Below are positions 1 through 11,700 of a stretch of 64,000 bases of DNA, in pieces. Numbering within the stretch: position 1 is the first letter of the stretch; each line of letters opens with the position of its first letter. Both the position numbers and the translations under genes were made by a program. The notes below the pieces were generated by a model. It saw only the letters and a list, made by a program, of their open reading frames with translations. It made no database searches and was not told the DNA's origin. The stretch lies in assembly GCA_002633005.1 (NCBI GenBank), contig NMRA01000064.1, positions 126,001 to 190,000 on the forward strand, written 5' to 3'. This DNA comes from Phoronis australis (lineage: Eukaryota > Phoronida > Phoronidae).

Positions 1-70
1 AGCTAATAGGCAATTCCCATTTAGCGAGTGGCTAATGGAGGCTCATATATGATTCACCAGAAGCACATCC
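1..70 (-). repeat. Partial copy of tRNA-like SINE (copy 1)
   Basis: This is the same sequence as the right-hand part of the copies at about 993-1145 and 1422-1575. It shares the 'attagctgaat'-type A-box end on the minus strand and the block reading 'gcgagtggctaa' on the plus strand. The copy is cut by the window edge, so its B-box half cannot be seen. Confidence 0.55.
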
Positions 71-424
71 GCAACAATGGTTATTTTATGTTAGTGAGAG
101 ACTAAGTATACATGAACATGGGTTTAGCTACAACCACTCGTATCACAATAATATACACTATCCATAATCTGATTATACCTATCACGACAAGTGTCAAATC
201 AATCGTTAAATGTGGCTATGGCTTAGCCAGGGTGAATCGTTATTTTCTAAATCTTATGGGATACGTGGCATATTAGAATATGCCAAAATAATGAGAAGCT
301 ATGCCTAGTGCTAGGATATGGCCGTGGTGTGGGCTATGAATGCTGCCATGTCCTTTCAGGTTACAGATACACTTCATAGAATTCATGACACAAGTCACAC
401 ACACTGCCAGTAGAGACAGTAGGC

Positions 425-903
425 GCTTCGTACGCTAGAAGCTTTTTGGCGAATTATGCCTCACACTGACTGAACATCAAAGTCACGTTGTTATAGATAC
501 CTTTTTCACATAGAGGGACACCTTAGAAGGCCGTCAATGAATTTAATTCCTTCCAACTTAAAAAAATACTCTTGGTTATCAAACTTTTTCTTCGACTGAG
601 CAGTCCCTCGTTCAGTTCCCAAAATCGGTAACTTGCCATTTTCACTTTGCACACAGCAGGGGATATGACGTCATACCACCTGCCGCGCAGTAATAAAAAT
701 GGTGAGATACCGATTTTGGGACTGAATGAGGGACTCCTCGAAGAAAGTTAGATAACGAGAGTATTAGAGTTGGAAAGAATTAAATACATCGATGGTCTCC
801 TAAGGTGTCCCTCTATGCGCAAAAGGTATTTAATAACAATGTGACTTTGATGTTTTAGTCAGTGCGAGGAATGATTCGCCAAAACGTTTCTGGCATATGA
901 AGC
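425..903. mobile_element. Foldback (long inverted repeat) element
   Basis: The two halves are imperfect reverse complements over about 220 bases each. For example, the block ending in 'acatcaaagtcac' near 475-490 pairs with 'gtgactttgatgt' at 841-853. The 'agagggacacctta' block at about 512 pairs with 'taaggtgtccctct' at about 801. 'cccaaaatcggta' near 618 pairs with 'taccgattttggg' near 708. The unpaired centre near 650-700 carries 'tgacgtca'. No coding capacity is seen, so this is a MITE-like or foldback DNA element. The ends are approximate. Confidence 0.75.
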
Positions 904-992
904 TCCTATAGGAGCTAAATCATCTGTGCTACCTGCGCCAGCACTGACGATGCCCGGCGATGGTCTTATGATCGTCTATGTCTAAGAGCTGT

Positions 993-1145
993 CGTAATAG
1001 CCGAGATTGCCCGACCTCGGGAATCGAACCAGCGACCCCGATTTAACCGGCGAGCGTGCTAACCATTCAGCTAATAGGAAATTGCCCGTTAGCGAGTGGC
1101 TAACAGAGGCTCATATATATGATTCACTGGAAGCACTTTCACAAC
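993..1145 (-). mobile_element. tRNA-like SINE (copy 2)
   Basis: On the minus strand there is an RNA polymerase III A-box-like block (plus-strand 1058-1073, minus 'tagctgaatggttagc') and a B-box match 'ggttcgattcc' (plus-strand 1020-1030) at tRNA-like spacing. The unit is repeated about 430 bp away with few changes. The anticodon stem is imperfect and the flanks continue beyond a tRNA, which fits a tRNA-derived SINE rather than a working tRNA gene. Confidence 0.6.
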
Positions 1146-1188
1146 ATTCCCCCCTTTCCTATCAACAAGTGCGCCATCAGCCAACTAG

Positions 1189-1345
1189 GTGTACTTTAAA
1201 TTATGCCTGTACATGCACCTTACACCATGCCTGCACATGTACCTTACTTTATGCCTGTACACGTACCTTACACCCTGTCTGTACATGCACCTTACATTAT
1301 GCCTGCACATGCACCTTACATTATGCTTGTACCCTACCAACAAGC
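1189..1345. repeat. 24-bp minisatellite, about 6 units
   Basis: The unit is close to 'ttatgcctgtacatgcacct' plus 'taca', repeated in tandem with point variants. It lies between two SINE copies. The cysteine-rich reading frames across it come from the repeat and are not genes. Confidence 0.8.
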
Positions 1346-1421
1346 GTGCTGTCTCAGGCCCCAGGGTCTATGAAGTGCTTCATCGGTATATCATCCGTTT
1401 TTTGCCGACTACGCCAATTGT

Positions 1422-1575
1422 GGTAATAGCCGAGATTGCCCGACCTCGGGAATCGAACCAGGGACCCCAATTTAACCGGCGAGTGTGCTGACCATTCAGC
1501 TAATAGTCAATTGCCCGTTAGCGAGTGGCTAACAGAGGCTCATATATATATGATTCACCGGAAGCACTTTCTATT
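1422..1575 (-). mobile_element. tRNA-like SINE (copy 3)
   Basis: This is a near copy of 993-1145. The B-box is the minus-strand reading of 1449-1459 and the A-box-like block is at about 1488-1503. The order of parts and the orientation are the same as in copy 2. Confidence 0.6.
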
Positions 1576-4500
1576 CACAACAGAGCCCTTTCACTCATGA
1601 GTCACAGTGAGAGAAAGTGTAGTCAGTGTAGTTCAAACTTCACCACAGCATCATAATTATCAAGAAATATAACTTCCACAATACTCTATTGTAATATGGA
1701 CATTCTTACACAATATGAGACGAATAAGCCTTTCATTATTTGATGATTTTCCTACAGACTCGGAGTTCGGCTTCGTGCTTCGTGACCCTGTTGAAAGGAC
1801 ACCTGGTGGCTGACTGAGTCTCTATAAAAGAAGGTAAAATTCCAAAGTTTGTAAATGAAAAAAATTTTGTTTTGCTAATTTTGCTCTTGTAAGGCCATGG
1901 AAACATTGCAAGTATCTTCAATGTCCTGTAATTAATATGAATAGAGTGAAAATCAACGTTAAAAATGTTACATTATCGAAACGTTTTACTGAGTTAAGAC
2001 TTGATCACAAATGAAGAAATACGGAACAAGTTTTATCATATTTAAATATTTATTATATTATATATGCCTGTAGTTTTACTAAATTTTAAGCCCAATTCAA
2101 AAACATTATTATTTTTTTAAATTTAATTGCACATTTAAAAAAAAACAAAACAATAGTTTTACGATACAAATTTCAAGCATTTGTTTTGTTTTTTGTCCTG
2201 CTCATAGTCCACGAGGAAATTCCCCGGATGTATGTAAATTTTCTGCGTTTTGGTCATAGAGAAAGCAGTTCACATGCCTTTATTTACCGGTGTTGTAATT
2301 TAGGTTAATGGACGTTATGTGGTAAGTAAATTAAGACACAATAACTGCCACTACTAAAGCAAAATTGAATAACTTCCTGTTTGTCCCTCGGCTGTTTTGA
2401 CACCGGTTGTTTATTACCAACCTCGTTTCTCTGCCCGGTCATGCAGTCCAGTTTATGAGATGTGGGGTACTCGGTTAGTTAGGCAACACGTAGCCCGTTT
2501 GGCCAGTTAGGGGCTACAATACTTCCCATCGAATTTCGTCCGGTGTATTTTAAAGGGGCGGTAAGCCAAATCCGGACACTGATTAGGAGTTTTCACCTCG
2601 TCAAAAATGCATTCCACACTTAAAACTATCACTTAAAAAAGCACTTACTTTCTTTATTGGTCCTTTCTACTTCTGCATATATCTTCGATGAAGCTTAGCT
2701 ACGAGAAGTAAGGTGACTTTGGCGAATAATTCCAACTCCACTTTTTTGGTCACCGTTAACTTTTTCACCTCGCGCACGATAACCACAAAGTATTTCAACT
2801 GAGTCATGTGAGTTAGGCAAAGGCTAGAGCGAGACTGAGCGAAGCGCGTGATCTGGTGCGTGACACTTGCAAAATAGCATGGGAGGGTATCAGGTGAAAT
2901 TTGTAAGATTTGTGTCCCTTGGACTTCTTATTCGTCTACATGCGTGATTTCACGTAACTTCCTCAAAATGGCACCCAGTAAGACTAGAAACTCGAGCAAA
3001 CCAAGACAGATTTTCATGGATACTTGTTCAATTTATGCTAATTAAATTGTATCCAGAGCCATGGTATGTATAAATTATAACTTCTTGTTCCTATCTGTAT
3101 GGTTTCTTTGATTTTATTTGCTGTATTTTGAAATGCGTAACTTTTTATGGGGATGTACTATCTCCCCTGCATGCCTGCGGCATCCAGGGCGATGTAATTG
3201 CCTATCGGTTAGTCTGTAGGGTTTCTACAGATAGTAGCAAAGTTTGTTTAAGTTTCTTCATAAAGCAATAATTCTGCACTTCTGTCTAAATTTTCAGGAC
3301 TTCAAGTGTTTGTCTAAAGTGTTTTTCACATCAAAATTGATAATTTATACGTAATGACTTTTCAAACACAACTTGAAAGGGGGAAAAATAATGCAGCAGT
3401 TAGCTGGTTCTAACAATAACATACAAATGAAAGTCACATTTGTCCGAGTTGCACACCAAAGCCGATACATATTTATTGTGAAAAGACTGAAATCCTGATA
3501 GCAATCGCTGATTGGCTGATATGTCAGTGACGTGACTGGTGGGGCCCCGACTGCTTATCACATATTGCTGTGCTGTAAAGAGTTTACATCGTATTTTATC
3601 ATTGTATCAGCCGTTACTATTTTTACTGTTTGCCACAGTACTGCAAAAGGTTCGCGGTGCCTTTTTGTATGGCTCCTGGTTGTTCGAACTCTTTGAAAAA
3701 GGTTTCTTCTAAGGGGATGGTCATCGCATACCATCAGTTGCCCCAGCCTTGGCTCAAAGCTGTATACTAAATATACAGGTTTGCGCCGATGTGAGTAAAT
3801 AAAATCTGACTTAATTAGTGTCATTAAAACTAATCTCTCTTTGAGTAAACTAACTTATTTACTGGCGTTGGAAAAGTTAGCGTTCTGTTGTTAATTGGCT
3901 GCTACTAAAATCTAAAATTGTAATACGTTCTTTTCAGTCGGCTTTTAGCAATTACGTCACCTGACCTTGACCAGTTTTTGTCTGATGACGAATGGGTATC
4001 ACTTTGTGTTGCCTCGGCTCAAACAGGTATCCCTGGTAACCCGACGTTCCACACTAAAATTTCTTATTCTGACAATTTGAAGAACACCACTTGACTGCAT
4101 GCTAAAATAGGGCATTGATTTTTCCCCACCAAATACGTCACAAGAAGCAGCGCTTTAATGGTTGGAAAATATAAATTTATTTTTTCTGATAAATTTGTGA
4201 AATTAATCAACAACTCATAGAAAACTATGCAAAATTTATTAAAAATAAAATACAGTTCTTTTAATTTCACTGTGAAATTTAAATACAGATGATGAACGTG
4301 AACTTGCGGTTTTGCTTAATCTCTGTATCGCTTATCTGTGAACTAGGGATCAAATATTCATTTAAGAATAAATGATTGCAGCCAGTCTGATACACGTACC
4401 AGACGTGCGCAGGCCTCTCAGGTGGGGTCATTACTCTTATTACCTGAATTTCTTTTGGGCTTTATTAATATATAGTTAAAGGCGAGCTGAGGAGTTCTAG

Positions 4501-5693
4501 AACTGACCAGTGTTTCTTGTGCGTGTAAAATATTAGGCAGCCTGCCATGATCCTTTTTAGCCATGTCACTCGTTATCGTGCTGAAATTGACCATCACACA
4601 CTTAATCCTGATTGGAAAACTTCACCGCTTTGCAAAAATTGCTATTCAAAATCAATACACAAGTTCAATAGCTACTGTCGATGATTGTGGATCAAACAAA
4701 AAAAAAATTAAAATTGGATTTTGAGCCTTTTTCTGTCATACGTAATCGTTTATACCCTTCCTTCCTTGCTTTCGCTTAGTGACGTGACCAGCATTCGGTA
4801 CTGGTTGGTTATCGGACAATGCACTGCAATTGTTTATGCGAGGATGCGCTGACACTCTAGACGTGTAAGTGACTAATGCTGATCCAGTTGTATAAATGCG
4901 CCTTAAGTGGAGCATGTCGCGCCGTAACAACTGACACCGTGACAACTGTCTCTCTCTCTCTTATGTTACGGCTGTGGTCTTGCAAATCTTAATCGGCACT
5001 GTGACATTTTGAATTTGAATGCATAATTAACCCCCAGGTGATGCTGTGTATTCAGTCTGGACAACATTTAGTGCTTGAAAGATATATTGAAAATACTTAA
5101 ACAAGTACATTGGTAGAACCTTCAGTTTTCAATGGTACTTTTTAAATTTTAAAAAATGTGACTTCCACTGTTTTGATTTTATTTTGACCAAAAACGCCTC
5201 TTGGTAGTCTTGGTGAGCAAACAACTTAAATGCTAGATGTCGCACAATGTTACGAAATCAAAAATAAAATGATTCATGACTCAAGGGATTTGTCAACTTT
5301 TGGACCTCAAAGGGTAGGAAGCTTTGCAACCTAAGGTTGCTTAAGTAGTGTTTGGTGTCTAGGGGTTAGAGAAAGAAGAATTAATCTAAATCACGTTATT
5401 CTGTCATCCTACCAATGATTTATGTTGCAATGTTGAAAAATCAGTGGTCCACATTTTCTACTCTACCCGGGCTTGAACCCACAATGCCTGAATCAAGTCT
5501 AGAGAGTTGATTAGTTACATTCAAGACCCATCTGAAGCACATTCAAAATGTCAGGTATGATGGGATTGGTTAATTTTCGGACTGTCTTTATTTAAATTTG
5601 GTGGTTTGTGGCCCAGCTGTTCTCTGTTTTGGGACCTGTTTCTAACTGGGTGTTAATGTCGGGAATTCTTCAATCTTTTTTCTTAATTTTCAG
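1576..5693. other. Intergenic / upstream non-coding region
   Basis: I find no exon-like open frame with splice signals or recognisable protein similarity here. The stretch is AT-rich with short homopolymers and a small (tc)n run near 4950. It must contain the promoter and probably a non-coding first exon of the downstream USP gene, because a good acceptor at 5692-5693 precedes the first coding exon. I cannot place the transcription start. Confidence 0.5.
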
Positions 5694-5741
5694 TTTGAAA
5701 ATCTTTTAATTGGCTATGCACACCAATAAAGAGATTGGACA
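5694..5741 (+). other. USP36: Probable 5' UTR part of USP36-family exon
   Basis: A pyrimidine-rich tract ('cttttttcttaattttcag') ends in AG at 5692-5693, 48 bases before the start codon at 5742. This suggests a spliced 5' leader whose first exon lies farther upstream. Confidence 0.5.
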
Positions 5742-8700
5742 ATGCCTGCTTTACAGTTCAACTTTGTGAGTGGTAGTAACGGGATCAGTGCTGCTGTCGA
5801 GCCTAGCAAGGAGGGTCTGCTGTCTGTTGATTCTCGTCTTAATGGTGTTACCAGCAAAATACTGCTGACGGAGCTAGAGTTCAAGGAAGCATCGAAGACT
5901 CCCAAGATGCAGCTAGACAAGCTCAAGTCTAGATACACTACATTTAACTCCCAGAAGCCTCCAGTGTTGTGTGAGTCATACAGTTAACGCGTGTTTTGAT
6001 GTCACAGTGTTTGGTATTATTCTCAAGCTTGTTGTTTCCTTTGAGGTTACAGATAACCGTAGAAAAATTCCCAGTTTGGCTAATATTTTTTCTCAGAGAA
6101 ATGGATGATCAAATTCACAAGAAAACTTTGATATACAATGCAGCCCTCGATACAGGCGAAAATGGCAGTTTGAAAATACATATGACTGCATATTCTGCTC
6201 TCACATTTCCTCTGTTGGACTCGTAGAAAGTGGCGGCCAAGAAAAAAACGGCGAATGTAAGGTCTTTGCCTGAAAGTTGTGATCGCGCATTTGCTTATGT
6301 TTAGCCTAGCTATGCATTAATGCACGCTGTTTGGAATAGTGTTAAAATATTCCACTTTTGCATGAGGGCTGTTAAAAATATAACTCATGATTTTTATAAA
6401 AAATCAATAGTAAAGTTGCATGAAACGAAAATCAGAATAATTGGAAATATTGTTTTAAGATTTCATTTTAAACATGGATGTCAAATGAAATATGGTCATG
6501 TTATTGTTATGCTATGAATCTACTGTTTTTTTTTTTTTGTTAAATTTTACTAAGAAGCCATGGTCATAATTGAAAGATTAGCCAAAAGTCAAACTCAACC
6601 GGCTTTCTTCTTTCAGGAAATATGTACTTTTATTGTTGAAACCTTTATTTTTCGACTTTTCAATAATTCTCGCATAATGTTTATAAGTTCCAGTTCTTAT
6701 TAGATTACATTTTAATGATTACTACATCCGTGTACCACTGCCAGTGTCTCTTGGTCTGTGGCTACATTCCGTAACCATGTACTTTCAGCTTCACCCAAAG
6801 GTGATGGTCAGGGTGAGGTGGCCGTGGCAGAAGATGGTATCCCCCTGCCCAAGACTGTGCTGTTTGACCCGTGTAGACTAGACATGGGCCCTATGAAGCT
6901 GAGTCACGTGGGGCCAGGACTGAACAACCAGGGTAACACCTGCTTCCTGAACGCCGTCCTCCAGTGTTTGACCTACTGCGCACCTCTGTTCAATTACTTA
7001 GCCACAGATGATCATACAGTACACTGTGAGTAGTGTGTTTATGCATTCATGTATTCATGTATTAAAATCTGAATGGAATTTTACATTACACAATGAAGTA
7101 CGATATATTTTAAATCCCTGGAGGCACTTTGTGTTACATTACACCGTCAAGTAGACACTCGGGACAATGGGAAGACATTGTCAAATGCCATGCTGCCTGG
7201 GTTTTGTTTATAGTGTATTTACTCACCATGTGGAATGTAAGCTGGTGTAAACCAGGCAATACAGTCCAGCTGCTGGTTTACACATGTTGACTGATACTAC
7301 AGAGTATCTTCATCACAAGTGATAATGGTATCTATACCGTATTGATGTTGTCGGTTGCTTATGAGTACTCTAGGTACACTCCCGTGACCGTGTGATAGTG
7401 TTCTATTCTTGATATTCACCTTGTCATGAACAAACCACCTCGTGCAGTTGGGTTGTTTTGGTGTTGAATTAAATACCAGCAAAGTAATGTTAGCATTTAT
7501 ATAAGTATTGGTGTTCTGTCTTCAGGTAGAGTTGTGGGGTTTTGTCCGTTGTGTGAGCTGAAGCGACACATGAAGCGTATCATCGATCACCGTGGTTACA
7601 ACGGACCCATCTCACCTCAGGCAATTTTGCACAAACTCAAGGGTGAGTAGTCCTTATGCTTTATAGTGGGGCTGGCCATATTGGTGTTCTATTATTTTAA
7701 TTTTTTGTCAAAGTGCATTATGACTAGATTCCGTATGTTATTTTAAATTAATATATAGCGCCGTAAGACAAATGACGGTGTTTGTGCACTCTAATCTACT
7801 GAATGCGTAACACAAGTAACAGTCCCATTCAGCAATGTGCAGTGTTTCAAAGTGGCATACAGTTGCAGTGCACTCTCATTCTTTCTGTTTCTGTTGTTTT
7901 TTTATTTAAAATGACAATGAATTGTATTTACTAGAGATGACTTTGTTAATTGTAAAGTTGGGGACTTTTTTATCATCAAAGTGTTGTCACATTGATTGAT
8001 GTCGTTTAAAAACGGGTTTTTTCATTTGGTATATGTTTTAGAGTTTATGTTATGTGAGTCGCCATTCCTAATTTCACGTAATTACTCTTGGAGTCGACAC
8101 CAGTTCCTTTATCACACTTGTGTCTGCATTCGCCACTGCAGACTTGCTCTACTTTGGTAAATTGTAATTTTTGCCTAATCTGTAATATGTAGGGATTTAA
8201 AGCTCCACATAGTGCTAGTAAGGTCAAGCTGAAATCTTAAACTTCCATCTGGAAATGGATCAAGTCAAAGACAAGGAGTCTTCCATTTAACCAATTAATT
8301 GACTTCATACTGTCAGTGGTGTTATCATGAGTAATTAGCTGTGATAACTCGCCGTATCTAAGGATCGAGTGTTCCATCCCAAAACATGAGACGTAGTTGT
8401 TTTCAAAGATGGCGTTGCGTGCGGTGTATCACGTTTTTGTTGCCAGAGATCTGCCGAACATTAACATCATTGTTTGTACTTTCTTCAGTGATAGCAAAGC
8501 ACATGTGTTGGGGCCGACAAGAAGATGCACACGAGTTTCTCAGGTTCATCATTGACGCCATGCAGAAGGCTTGTTTACAGGGAAAGAAACAGTAAGCCTC
8601 TTCTCAAAACTGACCAATAGTTGTTGGCTCTGATAGAATGTGCGTATTAGTCGGATATAATGTGCCTGTGTTCATGTCTGATACGAGGTTTGCTACACTA

Positions 8701-11700
8701 AGTTTATGCTCCAAGCAAATGATGTTTACTGTAAAATCTCACAAATCGCTGATAAAAATAAATGCCAAATATTGCGCACGTCATATTTTTCAACAGCTTC
8801 TAATATTGTTGAAAATGCACGCAGTTTTTCAGAGTATTGTGTTGTAGCTGCTGTGATACTTAACTTGAACATGTTAATTGACTAATTTACTAAATTTGCA
8901 TATTTAAAAACTGAGAAAATCAGAGCTTGGAATTTTTCTCTTTTAAGAGAATTTCCTCTTTTTTGGTTTCGATTTCCTTGTATTTGATTTCCAGTTTCCT
9001 CTTTTTGCATCTCGTTTTTTATCATTACTTTGACTGTATTCATACAAAAAAAATTATTTCTCTTAAATTTTACACCACAGAAAATATTTCTCTTTTCCTT
9101 TTTTGTCATTGGTCATTCCAGGCTGTGGAATATAAATTTCACTTGTCCGCCACATTGTGTGATAAATTGACGAGACTTGAATGTTCTCCAATTTGTCATA
9201 TTACACTCTGCGTTGTTATTTCCTCAGCCTCGACAAGTACTCCAAAGAGACAACACTGATCAACCAGGTGTTTGGTGGTTACCTTCGTAGCCAAGTAATA
9301 TGTCTTGGTTGTCGTCACACGTCCAGCATATACGAGACCTTTATGGACCTTAGTCTGGATATTAAGGTGAGTGCTAATGCACACAAGCGCATGGTGCTCA
9401 TTGCAATTGCAAGCCATGTTGCATAAAGTAGGCCAAGAATGCATTCTCGTTACAGAAAAGTTGGAAAATGATAAATAACTGTGCCCATGCATAGAAAACT
9501 AGTGAAATGAAAAAAGAATAAACTCATGAAAAAATTACAATTCTTATGCCTTAGTGTTATCTAAGTTCATTCATGGTTTAAGTTTTCCCATGTTTTGTGT
9601 ATGTGTGTATTTTGTTGTATTGTATCATATTATATATGGTGTCTTCTTCATTTTTTAGAGTGCCTCATCAGTTGAGCAGGCACTGTCTCAGTTTGTGTCG
9701 TTCGAGTCACTTGAGGGAGACAATGCTTATCACTGCAGCAAGTAAGTATTTTGTTGTCATTTAACCTATTGATTCCACCTAAATCTACAGAATCCTGTAA
9801 GCTGTGCCTCTTCAGCTTGTCAGATTATCTACACCTTCAATGAGCAGTTAAAAACCAGCGCATGTTCAATCCAAGTCGACTTTACTGTTTCTCACTTACT
9901 GCAAATTTGATTGCTTTTTCCTTGATGTGCAGTTGTGGGCTTCTTTTGGAATTCTTTTCAGGAAACATGTCGTGGTGAATTTGTCAATGTGTTCAACCCG
10001 CTGACATAGTTTGTTCATGGAAGGTTTCAGTGAGCAAGTTAATTACGATGAAACTGCTCGTTATGATGTGTGCTGATGAAACATCGCTTGTCATTCATTG
10101 TTTCAGGTGTCGCTCAAAACAGTCTGCTAAGAAGCATTTCACAGTTCATCGGTGTCCCAATGTTCTCACACTGCACTTAAAGAGGTATCATGCGTGTTTA
10201 GTGAATTAACAGTGAAAACCGAGAAAGCTAAAAACACACAGAATGAGCTGAACTTGATGTGATTTCACTTGTTAGTCAATTCTTTATATAGCATTCATGT
10301 CTCTTCATTGCTGTTTTACCTATTTGTTCTATAAACTTCTCTGCTGAGGTTTTGGTGTTTTATTTTGAGGATTGTAAGAGATGTAATTGTTCTATTGGTA
10401 ATTGCTTGTTTTCTGATACTGAATATTAACATTTATTTGGAAGATTTAATGAGATGTAACATGCCAGTAGTAATTGCTTGTTTTCTGCTGTAGGTTTGGG
10501 TATAGTGGTAATAAGATGCACAAACCAGTCAACTTCAGGGAGTGTTTGGATCTCCGGCCATACATGAGCAATAGACAGGTATGTATGTACTGCGGACTTG
10601 TCAATATTGTCAGGTTCTCAACCGCAATGGATATTATTTTGTGACAAGTGAATTACATTATTTGGCCAGTAATTTGTTGTCTTACATAGTTGATCAAACC
10701 ACCTGTAACATGCAGTCATGTGGCCAGAAGTGTGATGATTGAAGTGCATGTTTCAAGACTCTTGGCATACGTATTGTTCAGTGTGACTGTCTTGTGAAAA
10801 CAATTTGTTTAATATCTTTTAGCAGTGCTTGACACTTAATTTGACGCCAGGTCGCCAAATGCAATCTGAGGTCGCCAAAGTTGGCATGGAAATTGTCAAC
10901 CAAAATACATTCGTGCTGCACTCCGTTCTCAAAGAATTACGCATTCCTCTTCCATTTCTCCCCGTAAAAAAGGGCATGTGTTTCGATTTTTGCCGTACAA
11001 TTTCAACTTCTGTCTGTTTACTTCCTGTTGTAATTTAAGCACGTGTTTGATGTGTGCTGACTGCTGAGGATGGCAAATGCACTGATTTCATGAAATAAGT
11101 GGAACAACTGTGAACCAAAGGTTTTGAATTTAACTATTAGTAGTTTAAAGTTTGGGGAGTCAGTGCAGATTTTGAAACCTATTATCTGACTTTGATACTC
11201 GCTGTGGCGACTTGGGATATTTACCAGGTTGCCAAAGACAATCTGAAGCCACATGCAGGTTGCCAAATTGAGCAATAAATAATATGACCACGTTGTAATT
11301 TTCCCATTTATCAATTTGGTTTCTGTTTTGATCAGGGTACCCCAGTGAAGTACCGGTTGTTTGGAGTCACGTGCCATGAGGGTTACAGCAGTTCATGCGG
11401 TCATTACACAGCCTATATTAGAACACGGGACAATAAATGGCACCACTTCAACGACTGTAGGGTGAGTGTCGAAGAATCTTCCATTCTCGGAATTAAGATT
11501 GATGTATGCATTATTCATCAGAATGCTTCAAGGTTTGCCTTAAAATTCACATTTTAAACCAAACGTACATTAAACTAGTGTGTGTGTGTGTCACCAACTT
11601 TAAAAATGCCTGAGTCGCAGTGTGCAAGGAGGCTGTAAATTTTCAGGGTCAGAGCAAGTGAGATATGAATATACTGTCTTCTAGGGTAGCATATGGTGAT

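Noticed and set aside
1020-1075. Functional tRNA gene on the minus strand
   Set aside because: The A and B boxes are present, but the anticodon stem is mispaired and the flanking sequence is shared with other copies, so it is a SINE.
1007-1491. Cys-rich open frames reminiscent of a small secreted repeat protein
   Set aside because: They are translations of a SINE and a 24-bp minisatellite. The Cys pattern follows the DNA period and several frames are open at once.
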